A stretch of 64,000 nt of DNA from an uncultured Psychrobacter sp. (GCF_947500265.1 NZ_CANMRN010000001.1:496001-560000); one strand, 5' to 3'; counted from the stretch's first letter, positions 34,805-44,765 are shown. Translations and numbers: made by a program. Notes: generated by a model from the sequence alone, not told the origin.

Positions 34805-36241
34805 ATGGCAAAAAATAAAAGCAGCTATGTCTGTCAGCATTGCGGTGCGCATTTTGGTAAATGGGCCGGGCAGTGTACGGATTGCGGGGAATGGAATAGC
34901 TTGGTCGAAGCCCCAAATGTCAGCATGCCTCATCACAATAAGAGCACCGCGAAGCCTAATAACGCACGAGCTGCTACTCGTGGTACCAGTGCGCCAGCTG
35001 GTAACTACTCTGGTACTCACAGTGCTGTCATGCCGCTTAATGCAGTAAGTGTAACGCTCGACACGCGCCTACCAACCGGTATTAGTGAGTTTGATCGCGT
35101 ACTGGGTGGTGGGTTAGTGGCAGGTTCTGTGGTGTTAATCGGTGGTGATCCAGGTATTGGTAAATCAACTATCTTGCTGCAAACAGCGACCAATATGGCA
35201 CGGGCAGATTCACTGGCAGGTAGTGCATTATACGTGACGGGTGAAGAGTCACTTGCACAGGTGGCCATGCGAGCCAAACGCTTAGACTTGCCTGCTGATA
35301 GACTGCGTGTACTAGCCGAAACTAACGTAGAAACTATCTGTGCTGCATTAACGCAAGAGCAGCCAGCCATCGCTATCATTGATTCTATTCAGACGATTTA
35401 TACGGACGCTATTAACTCTGCGCCAGGTGGTGTCAGTCAGATTAGAGAGTCTGCTGCGATTTTGACTCGCTATGCTAAGCAAACGGGAACGGCGCTATTT
35501 TTAGTAGGACATGTGACCAAAGAAGGTACGCTAGCGGGTCCGCGAGTATTGGAGCATATGGTTGATACCGTACTTTATTTTGAAGGCCAGTCTGACTCGC
35601 GTTTTCGTATGATTCGTGCGGTCAAGAATCGCTTTGGTGCGGTTAACGAACTGGGTATCTTTGGTATGACTGATATGGGGCTCAAAGAAGTCGCCAATCC
35701 ATCAGCGATATTTTTGAGTCGTTATGACAAACCTGTTGCTGGGTCAGTTGTCATGGTCAGTCGTGAGGGAACAAGGCCGCTATTAGTAGAAGTGCAGGCC
35801 TTGGTAGATGATTCACAAGGCTCACCTAGAAGAATGGCGCTGGGTTTAGACTTCCAACGTTTATCCATGCTACTAGCAGTGATGCATCGTCACGGCGGGA
35901 TACATACTAGTGGACAAGATGTCTATGTCAACGTTGTTGGTGGCGTCAAAGTTATAGAAACGGGATCTGATTTGGCCGTACTGTTGGCCTGTGCTTCAAG
36001 TATTAAAGAGAGAGCGTTACCATCTTCATTAGCAGTATTCGGCGAAGTTGGTTTATCTGGCGAAATCCGTCCAGTACCTAATGGACAAGAGCGCCTGAAG
36101 GAAGCGATGAAACATGGGTTTAAGCATGCCATCATTCCAAAGGCCAATGCGCCTGCTAAAGATGCACCTCAGTTTAAAGGTATCAACGTGATTGCTGTTG
36201 AGCGCCTGGATGACGCTATCGAAAGCGCATTTGAGTTATAA
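34805..36241 (+). CDS. radA: DNA repair protein RadA
   Basis: A 478-residue RecA-like branch-migration helicase used in recombination and natural transformation. A zinc finger with Cys10, Cys13, Cys24 and Cys27 opens the protein. The ATPase has Walker A GGDPGIGKST near 113-122 and IIDSIQTIY as Walker B. The RadA-specific KNRFG motif follows (RAVKNRFGAVNE). The C-terminal Lon-like domain has the inactive-protease block SGQDVYVNVVGG and EVGLSGEIRPV. Length and order are standard. A strong terminator lies between radA and the convergent rlpA. Confidence 0.96.
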   Translation: MAKNKSSYVCQHCGAHFGKWAGQCTDCGEWNSLVEAPNVSMPHHNKSTAKPNNARAATRGTSAPAGNYSGTHSAVMPLNAVSVTLDTRLPTGISEFDRVLGGGLVAGSVVLIGGDPGIGKSTILLQTATNMARADSLAGSALYVTGEESLAQVAMRAKRLDLPADRLRVLAETNVETICAALTQEQPAIAIIDSIQTIYTDAINSAPGGVSQIRESAAILTRYAKQTGTALFLVGHVTKEGTLAGPRVLEHMVDTVLYFEGQSDSRFRMIRAVKNRFGAVNELGIFGMTDMGLKEVANPSAIFLSRYDKPVAGSVVMVSREGTRPLLVEVQALVDDSQGSPRRMALGLDFQRLSMLLAVMHRHGGIHTSGQDVYVNVVGGVKVIETGSDLAVLLACASSIKERALPSSLAVFGEVGLSGEIRPVPNGQERLKEAMKHGFKHAIIPKANAPAKDAPQFKGINVIAVERLDDAIESAFEL

Positions 36242-36318
36242 GGTATATAGAATTAGTAGTACTTTGTTTTGAGTAGTCAAGTCTCTACTATTAGCCTAGA
36301 GCGATAAATATGAACCAT

Positions 36319-36355
36319 AAAAAAAGCCTAACTAATGATTAGTTAGGCTTTTTTT
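36319..36355. terminator. Bidirectional terminator between radA and rlpA
   Basis: A perfect 11-bp stem AAGCCTAACTA (36324-36334) with TAGTTAGGCTT (36340-36350) is flanked by a run of A on one side and a run of T on the other. Confidence 0.93.
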
Positions 36356-36403
36356 GCCATATAGGCTAGCAATATTATTGGTCTCTAAAACCGATATCTA
36401 AAA

Positions 36404-37018
36404 TTAAGGTCCTGCAACGCGCTCGATAGCAACGTTACCCACGCCTTTGCTCGTAATACCGAGTTTTTTGGCAGCACCATAAGATAAGTCTAATACACGG
36501 TTACCATGGAATGGGCCGCGATCGTTCACTTTTACTACGACACTTTTGCCATTAGTCTTGTTAGTGACTTTGACATAGCAGTTCAACGGCAATGAGCGAT
36601 GCGCTGCAGTTAAACCGTTCATATCGAAAGTTTCGCCACTGGCAGTCTTGCGACCATGAAACTTACGCCCATACCAAGACGCGAGACCAGTCTGCTTAAA
36701 TTTGCTGACAGAGTTAGAAGCAACAGCTGTTAGGCGCTCTAGTACGTCTTCATCATTGGTAACTTGTGTCGTATCATTGGCTAACAATGAGCTGCTAAGT
36801 GCCAATGAAGTCGGCTGACGAGCTGACTTTACCAAACTTGATGCACCATCATGTTGACGGCTTAATTCACCAAGTACACGGTCAATGTGGGAGGCGTTAT
36901 CTTGCGAAATCATAGCAAGTGTGGTCTTTGCTTCTACGGCATTTGCATTGGTAGCGACTGCAGATCCAGCAAATAACATTGCTGACATTGTAAGTAAACC
37001 AGATAAACGCTTGTTCAT
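36404..37018 (-). CDS. rlpA: RlpA-like septal-ring protein (double-psi beta-barrel)
   Basis: A 204-residue precursor with a signal peptide (MNKRLSGLLTMSAMLFAGSA, cleavage near NANA). Residues about 110-203 form the double-psi beta-barrel of RlpA: GLASWYGRKFHGRKTASGE, then AAHRSLPLNCYVKVTN and VNDRGPFHGNRVLDLS. Family members are lytic transglycosylases cutting naked glycan or scaffold proteins at the septum. There is no lipobox and no SPOR domain, so it is shorter than classical RlpA, and the symbol marks family only. A long non-coding region lies upstream. Confidence 0.85.
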   Translation of the reverse strand: MNKRLSGLLTMSAMLFAGSAVATNANAVEAKTTLAMISQDNASHIDRVLGELSRQHDGASSLVKSARQPTSLALSSSLLANDTTQVTNDEDVLERLTAVASNSVSKFKQTGLASWYGRKFHGRKTASGETFDMNGLTAAHRSLPLNCYVKVTNKTNGKSVVVKVNDRGPFHGNRVLDLSYGAAKKLGITSKGVGNVAIERVAGP

Positions 37019-37848
37019 AAATACCTCTATAACTTATACATCAAAACCTAACTCTAAATATTTTAGATTGAGCATGGCATTAATCTATTATTCTCATATT
37101 GATTAATGAATGGCTCTTATAGATATTAATATATGGTAATTTTTCATTTCATTATCATCAGTATTCAGTACATCTAATAGAGAGACTGACGATACGCTCA
37201 AATGATAGTTAGCGATAAGCATTGAATACAAAGTCCAAAATCAGGACTGAGTGACAATGTCACTATATGTCGTATTTACATGATGTGCGATATACAAACT
37301 TCTTTAGAATGCTAAGTTAATAAAAGGTTCAGAGGACATCGCGTATTGCTTTGTTATCAAACCGTTAATTAAGTAGTGTATTTGAAAGTCTGGAATCTAC
37401 AAGATGCTAACTATACGGCTACGCTACAACCTAAATATATTTAAATGCAAAGTTTATTAGTAGCTATGTACGGGTTATGTATCAGAGTACAGTAAAACGA
37501 GGTTAACGCAATTTTTTGTAAAAAACAAGGAATAAAATCTTTCTGAACTTATAGGCGATTAACTCATATTGAAAATCATGTCTATTTACTATTAAAAATA
37601 AGAGGCGCTAAAACGAACAATTATTTCAGATTTGTAACTATTATAGTGATTGATACGAACATACATTATATGAAGAGCATTAAAATAAAAAAGCCATAAC
37701 GCGAAGAATAAAACTCTTCTTCGCGCTATGGCTCATTGTCTTTTATCAAATCATTAGTAGTACAAAACAATTTATCTTAATGGTACTACCATAATTATTA
37801 TAACGACTTACTTGAAAGACGAATTATACAGAAAGTATCCTATCCCAG
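37019..37848. other. Long non-coding region between rodA and rlpA
   Basis: An 830-base AT-rich gap, unusually long for this window. It holds the rodA terminator near its right end (37692-37733), a palindrome GTGACAATGTCAC near 37251-37263, and no open frame that looks real on either strand. It must include the rlpA promoter. The rest is unexplained: decayed gene, regulatory DNA or a small RNA are all possible. Confidence 0.5.
37687..37733 (-). terminator. Terminator after rodA
   Basis: Arms of 17 bases (37692-37708 and 37717-37733) pair with a single mismatch, and on the minus strand the stem runs into a T-run (GGCTTTTTTATT). It lies about 115 bases past the rodA stop codon. Confidence 0.9.
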
Positions 37849-38991
37849 TTAGCCAGATTTATGTGTATGGATAGACATGAGTAAGCCAAATCCTGCCATC
37901 AGAGTCACGATAGCCGTACCACCATAACTAATGAATGGTAGTGGAACACCTACGACAGGCAAAATACCGCCAACCATGCCGACATTGACGAATATATAAA
38001 CAAAGAAAGACATGGCGATAGCACCAGCCAACAATCTACTATAAACATCAGGATGAGTGAAAGCGATATATAAGGCGCGTGAAAGAAGGCAGAAATAAAT
38101 GAACATCAGTAGCATCACACCGAGTAAACCAAACTCTTCGGAGAAGGCGGCAATAATAAAGTCAGTATGGCCTTCTGGTAGGAAATGTAGGTGTGATTGC
38201 GTGCCTTCTAGATAGCCTTTTCCAGTAAGACCACCAGAGCCAATGGCTGTCTTCGATTGAATGATGTTCCACCCAGCACCTTGTACATCTGCTTCAGGAT
38301 TAAGGAGTGTCAATACCCGCGTACGCTGATAGTCGTGGAGTAAAAAGTTCCAAGCAAAAGCAATAAACGGCACAGCTAAAATTACAGCAGCAGAAATCAA
38401 TCGCCACGAGAGGCCTGCTAAGAAAAGCACAAATATGCCGCTAGCAGCGACCAGTAACGACGTACCAAGATCAGGCTCTTTAGCAATTAATAGCACCGGT
38501 ACAATGATCAATGCTAAGGTAATAGCAATGCTAGATGCTGACGGTGGCAAATCACGCTTAGACAAAAACCAAGCACACATCATTGGCATACCCAGCTTCA
38601 TAAACTCTGAAGGCTGCACACTACCGAACCCAGGCAAATTGATCCAGCGCTGAGCACCCATACGTACTTCACCGATAATATCTACCAATACCAATAATAT
38701 AAGTCCTAAGACATAAAATATGGGCGTAAAAGTACGATAGAGACTGGGCGGTATCTGCGCCATGGTAAACATTACCGCGAATGCCACTCCATAACTGACC
38801 ATTTGGCGAATAACCATACCAATATCTTGGCTGGCGGCGCTGTATAGAATCGTCAGACCAATACAACAAACCGTCAATAACAGTAAAGTTAACCATGGGT
38901 CGATATGAATACGTTGCCATAGCGTCGGTGCATGACCTTGACCCAAATGATGGCTCTGACGTGAAAAACGATATTGCGGGTTAGAAGACAT
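37849..38991 (-). CDS. rodA: Rod shape-determining protein RodA
   Basis: A 380-residue SEDS-family peptidoglycan glycosyltransferase with about ten membrane helices. The C-terminal block GGILPVVGVPLPFISYGGTA is the SEDS signature. GAQRWINLPGFGSVQPSEFMKLGMPM and NPEADVQGAGWNIIQSKTAIGSGG are conserved functional loops. It elongates the side wall with PBP2. Family neighbours mrdA (PBP2) and rlmH are not beside it here. Length matches RodA rather than FtsW. Confidence 0.94.
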   Translation of the reverse strand: MSSNPQYRFSRQSHHLGQGHAPTLWQRIHIDPWLTLLLLTVCCIGLTILYSAASQDIGMVIRQMVSYGVAFAVMFTMAQIPPSLYRTFTPIFYVLGLILLVLVDIIGEVRMGAQRWINLPGFGSVQPSEFMKLGMPMMCAWFLSKRDLPPSASSIAITLALIIVPVLLIAKEPDLGTSLLVAASGIFVLFLAGLSWRLISAAVILAVPFIAFAWNFLLHDYQRTRVLTLLNPEADVQGAGWNIIQSKTAIGSGGLTGKGYLEGTQSHLHFLPEGHTDFIIAAFSEEFGLLGVMLLMFIYFCLLSRALYIAFTHPDVYSRLLAGAIAMSFFVYIFVNVGMVGGILPVVGVPLPFISYGGTAIVTLMAGFGLLMSIHTHKSG

Positions 38992-39275
38992 AGGCAGAAT
39001 TTGGCTAACAATTGGTGTAGGAGGGAAGTACTAACTAAATTATCTCATTGTAAATAATGATGAGAAGCGTACTTAAAAGTACCGACTTTAATAAAAGTAT
39101 GCGAGCACGCGATGGCTATATCATTCACAAATAATAATAAAGTCACTCAATTATAAAAGTTGTAAGGATAAGTGTTAATTATCAATATTGGACTTCAAAT
39201 TAGAAGCGATAGTTTAGCCTGCTTGTTGAAAATTTGATAGTATCGATAAAACGTTTTTAGCGGTAGTTTATTGCA

Positions 39276-40223
39276 ATGATAAAATCAAAAATCCATGCGT
39301 ATAGGCAAATTTGCCAACCTATTATCACTCTTATCCTATGTGCTGGCAGTGTCAGTGCTCATGCCGTTATCATCAGTGATGATAGTGAACGCCGTATTCA
39401 AATACGTCAAAGTAGCAGTACAAGCAATAACAGTAATGCGTATATAACGCCCTCTACTAACAGCTCATATCAGCGTCCTGGTGTTACCATGTTGAGTGGT
39501 GCGAACGCATCAAATAGCGACAGTATGCAAAACTTGATTGTGCAAAAGCAGCGTGATTTCGAGATTGATGCTAGGTTGTCCATTGAAGAAAACAAACGTG
39601 TGAATGTAGTGAGACGCGGTACTACTTATAGTACAGCAAACAACACCTATAATGGTGCTTATAACGATTCTATGAGTATGGACTTTAACGCATGGTTAAA
39701 TAGCAATAGCTATCGTGCCAGACAAGTAGCAGATTACGAACGCTATCTCAGCGCCCGAGTCGGGCCACAGAATGTACCGCCATTGTCGCAACTGCTGACG
39801 ACTGCCCGTAGTTGGAGTAAATGTGGGTATGAGCCGTATCAATTGCCGCCTCAAGAGTTATGGTCTAACATTGTACCAACATTGCGCCTTTATAGTGAGT
39901 TGAAAAACCAAGGTATTTTGCCACTCAGCAGTGAGATACGTTCGGTATATCGTAACCCAGGTTTGAATGACTGTGCGGGCGGGGCAGACGGTAGTAAGCA
40001 TATGAATGCAAGTGCTATGGATATCTGGGTACCTGAGTACGAAGACAATTTATGGCGCTTGAGTACCATGCATGATGGCTTATGTCAGTTTTGGCAGTAT
40101 CAAGGACAGCCTTATAACTTTGGCTTAGGATTATACGCGACGGGAGCTATTCATTTAGATACGGATGGTTATCGTAAATGGGGATTCAATCACGCTAGTA
40201 GTTCCTCTTCTTGCCGCTATTAA
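39276..40223 (+). CDS. Exported M15-type peptidoglycan peptidase-like protein
   Basis: A 315-residue precursor with a signal peptide (hydrophobic core ITLILCAGSVSAHA, cleavage near residue 30). Residues 31-135 are Ser/Asn/Thr-rich and probably disordered. The C-terminal part has the zinc-peptidase pattern of family M15: SKHMNASAMDIW with His242 and Asp249, and AIHLDTDGYRKWG with His293. EIRSVYRNPGLND precedes it as in D-Ala-D-Ala carboxypeptidase or YcbK-type members. A role in peptidoglycan trimming is inferred; it is divergent from rodA, which fits a wall function. Confidence 0.8.
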   Translation: MIKSKIHAYRQICQPIITLILCAGSVSAHAVIISDDSERRIQIRQSSSTSNNSNAYITPSTNSSYQRPGVTMLSGANASNSDSMQNLIVQKQRDFEIDARLSIEENKRVNVVRRGTTYSTANNTYNGAYNDSMSMDFNAWLNSNSYRARQVADYERYLSARVGPQNVPPLSQLLTTARSWSKCGYEPYQLPPQELWSNIVPTLRLYSELKNQGILPLSSEIRSVYRNPGLNDCAGGADGSKHMNASAMDIWVPEYEDNLWRLSTMHDGLCQFWQYQGQPYNFGLGLYATGAIHLDTDGYRKWGFNHASSSSSCRY

Positions 40224-40491
40224 TTGACTTATCAAGAATTGAGAATTCAAATGAATATAAAGTTAGCCGAGATAACGCTAGATATATATTCATTTTTATA
40301 TATACTATTCCGGTGTTTACTAAAAATAATAATTTTGTAATTATTTGGTAGGATTCGTAGGATAGACACATGAGTTAATTAAAAATTTGTTTGGTCTTTA
40401 AAAACTATGCTTTAATAATATGTGTTATCAATCGCCTTTATATTTTCATGGCTTATAAAGAAAACCACCAAATTTACTTTAAGCGAAAACT

Positions 40492-41067
40492 ATGAAAAAT
40501 CAGCGCTCGACAATGAAAAACTATCATAAATTAAATAACGAGAATCAAAGTTTTTTGCACTCGAATTATAAGTATGGTGCTTTGTTTACTTCTGCACTTA
40601 TGTCGGTATTATTGATTAATGCGTGTAGTACAGAGATGTCCTCTGAAAACAATATGATAGTGACGGATAAGTCTGATAGACATATACAAAGCTCTAAAGA
40701 GATAGAAGATAGTATCAAGAACTCTTATGCTCGTTTGGCATCTAAGCGCTCTGATGTCTGTCCAAAATTAATTCAAGAAGAAACAGGTAATCAGGTTATC
40801 GAACGTATATCAGAGGTCATGGTAAATGACTACTGTGATTATTTCTTATATCCGCGAGAGGGTCAGCGCCTCAATGTTAAAGTAGATAACCGTCAAATAG
40901 AAGCGCTATTAATTGTGCCGACGCTACATAACTTTGCCAATGGTAATTATAAAGTGACGTCTTATGATAAGCATGTTATCCGTTTGAGCTATAACGGGGC
41001 TACCCATAAGCCTGAGCATTTTGTCTATGATGTTGCGCTAAAAATTTCTGACGCCAAGTATTCCTAA
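40492..41067 (+). CDS. Putative lipoprotein of unknown function
   Basis: A 191-residue protein with a lipobox-like LLINAC, in which Cys45 would be lipidated. The stretch before it is long and polar (MKNQRSTMKNYHKLNNENQ), and the hydrophobic core is ALFTSALMSVLLINA. The second in-frame ATG (40513) would shorten it by seven residues. Residues 46-191 contain two further Cys (ISEVMVNDYCDYF and KRSDVCPKLI) that could form a disulfide. The DNA is AT-rich. I do not recognise a family. Confidence 0.65.
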   Translation: MKNQRSTMKNYHKLNNENQSFLHSNYKYGALFTSALMSVLLINACSTEMSSENNMIVTDKSDRHIQSSKEIEDSIKNSYARLASKRSDVCPKLIQEETGNQVIERISEVMVNDYCDYFLYPREGQRLNVKVDNRQIEALLIVPTLHNFANGNYKVTSYDKHVIRLSYNGATHKPEHFVYDVALKISDAKYS

Positions 41068-41127
41068 TGCCAAGCATTAAGAATGTTCTGCTTCTTATTT
41101 AAAGATTATAGCCGTTCAAATATTTAA

Positions 41128-41175
41128 ATGGACATATTATGAGTAGTATTTTTTACCATTTATAATACGTCCATT
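41128..41175. terminator. Possible hairpin between convergent genes
   Basis: Arms around 41128-41140 and 41162-41175 (AATGGACATATTAT against ATAATACGTCCATT) pair with one mismatch around a 21-base loop containing a T-run. It lies between convergent genes but lacks a T-run after the stem, so its function is uncertain. Confidence 0.4.
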
Positions 41176-41215
41176 GGATTGATAACGCTTATTTCTAATA
41201 TTGCTTCCTAGCGAT

Positions 41216-42793
41216 TTATTTCTTACTGGTTTTTTCTACCACTTTCTTTTCTTTCCAAGGATCTTCTTGCCCAACCGTAACTATTAAAAAGTTATCAGGC
41301 TTTAGCGTATCTCGCATGGTTTGATTGACCTCTGAAAGTGTGACTTGATCAATGCGATTGGTATAGTCAGCTAAGTAATTATTCGGCAATTGGTAAAAAT
41401 TCATCATTCCAAGTAAGCTATTAATACCAGCATTGCTCGCAAACCCCATCGGGAAGCTGTTTTTCAAATTATCTGTAGTTAAGCGCATCTCCTCATTGGT
41501 GATACCCTTGTCTAGCGTCTCATTGATAACCGCTAAGCTTGCATCAATGGCCGCACGCGCCTTGTCATTACGTGTTGAAAAACCAATCTGGTAGGGACCT
41601 CGAGAGAGCATCGGATTCATCGATCCCGAGATTCCATAAGTATAGCCGAGGTTCTGTCTTACCTCCGTCATTAGTCGCGCATTAAAGTCACTGCCTGCCA
41701 TGACTTCGTTTCCAACAGCAAAGTTGGTTTGCTGCTGCTGTGCTATTGGGTCGGTAGCTCGTTTGCTACCTAGCTGTCCCATGAGTACAGTGGTTTGAGT
41801 GCTTGGGAATGGAATATGAACGTGCTGCGCTTTGGTAAGCGGTTTCGGCTCAGGTAAATCAGTGGCAGCTTGGCCAGTAGGCAATTTAGCAGTGATGTCT
41901 TCTGCCAGTTTTTTGGCTTGTTTTAATGTCAGGTTGCCGGTCATAGCAACAGACGCGTTGGCTGCAACTAGATATTTATTTTTAAAGTCTATCAGTTGTT
42001 GCTTCTCAATCGTAGGAACGCTTTCTAGCGTGCCGACTGATGGATGCGCGTAAGGGTGAGTACCATATAGAGCCTCGTTGAAAGCGATACTTGCTAAGCT
42101 ATTAGGATCTTGTTTTTGTTGCTGCAGGCCTACCAACAGTCTTGCTTTATTGCGAGCTAGAACTTGCTCGTCAAACGTAGGCTCACTTACCATCTGTGTC
42201 ATTAAGTCAATGGCTGGCAGGAGATGCTTATCATCAGATAGGCTACGCAGTGAAACGATGAACATGTCCTTATAGGCGCTACTGCTTAGATTGATGCCCA
42301 ACGTTTCCACTGCACGCGTAAATGCGTTTTCATCTAGGCTTTTTGAGCCCTGTTCGAGCATCGTCGCTGTCATATTAGCAATACCAAAACCTTCTTTTTT
42401 GATACTACCATCACGCGCGCTACCAGCATTAAAACGCAAATCAACATCGACAATTGGCAAGGTGGTCGTTTGTACAAACATAACAGGTACGCCAGACTTG
42501 GTCTTAAACTGTTGAATGGTCGGTACGGTGACTTTTAAAGGTTTGTCATCGGCTAAGCTGGTCAGTTTAGATAGAGCAGCAATTGGCGCACTTGCATCGA
42601 CTGCAGCAGGTGAGCGGTAATCTTCAGCAGCTGTTGTATCAGCTTGAGCAGTAGTAGCCAAGATGCTAAAAGCAAAAATTACGCTAGCACTGAGATAAGA
42701 TCCCTTTTTAGATGCGATAGTGCTTCTTATAGAGGCTGAAGCAGTTTTAAAAGATTTTGCTTTTGCTTTAGAGTCGTATTTATTCTGAATCAT
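41216..42793 (-). CDS. M16 peptidase-like protein lacking the zinc motif
   Basis: A 525-residue exported protein of the M16 (pitrilysin-like) fold, with a signal peptide in the first 50 residues (hydrophobic FAFSILATTAQA). The place where HxxEH should stand reads GIANMTATMLEQGS, so zinc binding and catalysis are lost. FFFR-like RARAAIDASLAVINETLDKG and the YTYGISGSM block are typical of the partner chain. Such inactive subunits pair with an active M16 chain, here the next gene upstream (67 bases). The substrate is unknown. Confidence 0.88.
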   Translation of the reverse strand: MIQNKYDSKAKAKSFKTASASIRSTIASKKGSYLSASVIFAFSILATTAQADTTAAEDYRSPAAVDASAPIAALSKLTSLADDKPLKVTVPTIQQFKTKSGVPVMFVQTTTLPIVDVDLRFNAGSARDGSIKKEGFGIANMTATMLEQGSKSLDENAFTRAVETLGINLSSSAYKDMFIVSLRSLSDDKHLLPAIDLMTQMVSEPTFDEQVLARNKARLLVGLQQQKQDPNSLASIAFNEALYGTHPYAHPSVGTLESVPTIEKQQLIDFKNKYLVAANASVAMTGNLTLKQAKKLAEDITAKLPTGQAATDLPEPKPLTKAQHVHIPFPSTQTTVLMGQLGSKRATDPIAQQQQTNFAVGNEVMAGSDFNARLMTEVRQNLGYTYGISGSMNPMLSRGPYQIGFSTRNDKARAAIDASLAVINETLDKGITNEEMRLTTDNLKNSFPMGFASNAGINSLLGMMNFYQLPNNYLADYTNRIDQVTLSEVNQTMRDTLKPDNFLIVTVGQEDPWKEKKVVEKTSKK

Positions 42794-42860
42794 GAGTTTC
42801 TTCTTATTAAGAATACGGTGCTATGGCCATTTTTATGAGACGTTTGATAATAGGCAGCGA

Positions 42861-44357
42861 CTATTTCGCTGGGGTTTTACTGTCTTTAGGTGGCACGACA
42901 TGCATCACTGTTAAGTTGTCTTTGACCAAATATTTTTTGCTGGCAGCCTGAATGTCAGCCACACTGATACCGTCGAGCTTAGCTGGTAACTTAGCAAGCA
43001 GTCTGTCATCTAGACCGATAGATTGTAACGAGCCAATCATACGTGCCTGTCCTTCCATGCTGTCTTGCGCATAAATCAAACCAGTAACCGTATTGGTCTT
43101 GGCGCGACTGATCTCGTCATCGGCAATAGGATCGGTTTTTAGCTTTTCTATTTCCGAAGTTATAGCTTGTTGTGCTTGCTCTAAGCTGACGCCTTCACGC
43201 GGTGTTGCTTGAATCAAAAACAGCCCATCACCGCGATCTAGCAAGTCGTAAGAAGTACCAACCGTCGTCAATATACCTTGCTCACGTATCAGTCGACTCT
43301 CTAAGCGTGCAGATAAGCCGCCATCGAGCACATCTTGCGCAAGTGAAAGGGCATAAGCTTGTTTTTCATTGTTTGAGCCTGCCGTTGCAAGGCTTGGTAC
43401 GTTGTAACCCATCAGTAGAACGGGCACTTGTACGGCTTGCTCAGAGTCTACCTTTTGATAACCACGGAAGCCTTTTTGAGTCACAGAGGTACGTTTGGGT
43501 AGGTTGCTTTTTTCTAAATCACCGAAGTAACGTTTGACTTGAGTAAGTACTTCTTGTGGTTGCACGTCGCCGACGATGACTAACGTTGCATTATTTGGTG
43601 CATACCATGTCTTATACCAGTCTTTTAAATCTGAAAGTTTAATCGATTCTAGCTCGCTCATAGGCCCAATAACAGATTCGCCTTTTGGGCTATCAGGTAA
43701 GGCCAGCAGACGAAATGACTCATACGCTTTGGCAAGCGGATTGTCATCAGTACGTTGGCGGCGCTCCTCCATGACCACTTGATGCTCTTTTACAAATTCT
43801 TTTTCATCGAATATAAGGTTTTTCATGCGATCTGCTTCAAGCTCTAACGCTAACGGCATACGATTGGCAGGGAATAGCTCGTAGTACCCCGTATAGTCAT
43901 AACTGGTAAAGGCATTGTTGACGCCGCCAAACTTAGCAATTAGCCGCTCATAATCATCACTAGAAACGTTGGTCGTGCCCTTAAACATCATGTGCTCGAG
44001 TAAGTGAGAGATACCACCTTTATCAAGAGGCTCATCTGCCGAGCCCACTCGGTACCAGATTTGTGTCATAGCGACTGGGGCACGGTGGTCTTCTTTTATG
44101 ACAACTTTTAGACCATTTTCTAACTGATATTCATGTCGACCTGACATATCCATTGTCAACTCAGATGGCTGTGTGTCTTTGCTCGTTTTATTTTCATCTG
44201 ATATGTTTTGAGCCAAGCTATCAGTTGCGATTGAGCTTGTCGCAGTTGCAGAGTTAATAGGCATCGTATTGGTTTGACATGCAGCAAGTGACGCTGCTAC
44301 TGCTAAGGCACAAGCAATGCGTAATGGCGCAGCTGCTAGAGGTAAAGACAATGGCAT
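42861..44357 (-). CDS. M16 zinc peptidase, lipoprotein
   Basis: A 498-residue active-type M16 peptidase. The lipobox LAAC puts the lipidated Cys at residue 27. The inverted zinc motif is HLLEH with His118, Glu121 and His122, and the distal Glu lies in VVMEERRQRTDDNP. The C-terminal half-domain is the usual inactive copy. With the neighbouring inactive chain it probably forms a periplasmic heterodimer that degrades small peptides. The first 70 residues include a Thr/Ser-rich linker after the lipid anchor. Confidence 0.9.
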   Translation of the reverse strand: MPLSLPLAAAPLRIACALAVAASLAACQTNTMPINSATATSSIATDSLAQNISDENKTSKDTQPSELTMDMSGRHEYQLENGLKVVIKEDHRAPVAMTQIWYRVGSADEPLDKGGISHLLEHMMFKGTTNVSSDDYERLIAKFGGVNNAFTSYDYTGYYELFPANRMPLALELEADRMKNLIFDEKEFVKEHQVVMEERRQRTDDNPLAKAYESFRLLALPDSPKGESVIGPMSELESIKLSDLKDWYKTWYAPNNATLVIVGDVQPQEVLTQVKRYFGDLEKSNLPKRTSVTQKGFRGYQKVDSEQAVQVPVLLMGYNVPSLATAGSNNEKQAYALSLAQDVLDGGLSARLESRLIREQGILTTVGTSYDLLDRGDGLFLIQATPREGVSLEQAQQAITSEIEKLKTDPIADDEISRAKTNTVTGLIYAQDSMEGQARMIGSLQSIGLDDRLLAKLPAKLDGISVADIQAASKKYLVKDNLTVMHVVPPKDSKTPAK

Positions 44358-44422
44358 GGTATGGTCTACTTATATAAAATAATAATAGAAGAATTAAATG
44401 CTAATCATAGCGATAGAAGGCA

Positions 44423-44572
44423 TTACAAAGAGGTCTGAGCACCAACCATAACGCTAGCAGTCGGTCTAAACTCTTGCGTCGTGGTGCAACCCGTCACCAA
44501 TATAGTCGTCGTTAATAAAACAGCCACACTGATGCTGCTGATTTTTTTGTAGTGCTTAGAGAGTAATGACAT
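44423..44572 (-). CDS. Very small lipoprotein (49 residues)
   Basis: A short minus-strand gene: ATG at 44572-44570, TAA at 44425-44423. The product starts MSLLSKHYKKISS, has a hydrophobic core VAVLLTTTILVTG and a lipobox LVTGC with Cys29. The mature peptide is only about 21 residues (TTTQEFRPTASVMVG and a short end). AGGA lies about 8 bases before the ATG on the minus strand. It lies 65 bases upstream of the M16 lipoprotein gene and may be cotranscribed with it. Its short mature part resembles other entericidin-sized lipoproteins only in size. Function unknown. Confidence 0.72.
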   Translation of the reverse strand: MSLLSKHYKKISSISVAVLLTTTILVTGCTTTQEFRPTASVMVGAQTSL

Positions 44573-44756
44573 AACAGATTCCTAATAAGTATTTATCGAA
44601 TAAGTCTTGGTAGAGTAGGCGAAGTCTGACAAGTAACAGGTCAGAATTTTGTGTCCAAACCTTAAGCAAAACTTTCTCAAATCATCGAGTGATTTTTTAA
44701 ACAGATAAATTTTGACGATAGTCTAATAGGGTAAGGGCTGAGCATGACTTGAATTA

Positions 44757-44765
44757 TGCTAAAAT
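44757..44765 (+). promoter_or_regulatory. Extended -10 promoter element before ftsY
   Basis: TGCTAAAAT is close to the extended -10 consensus and lies about 100 bases before the ftsY ATG. No good -35 box is seen at the right distance. Confidence 0.4.

Noticed and set aside
41216..42793. An active second M16 peptidase
   Set aside because: The position of HxxEH reads GIANMTATMLEQ, so no zinc site exists; it is better read as the inactive partner chain.
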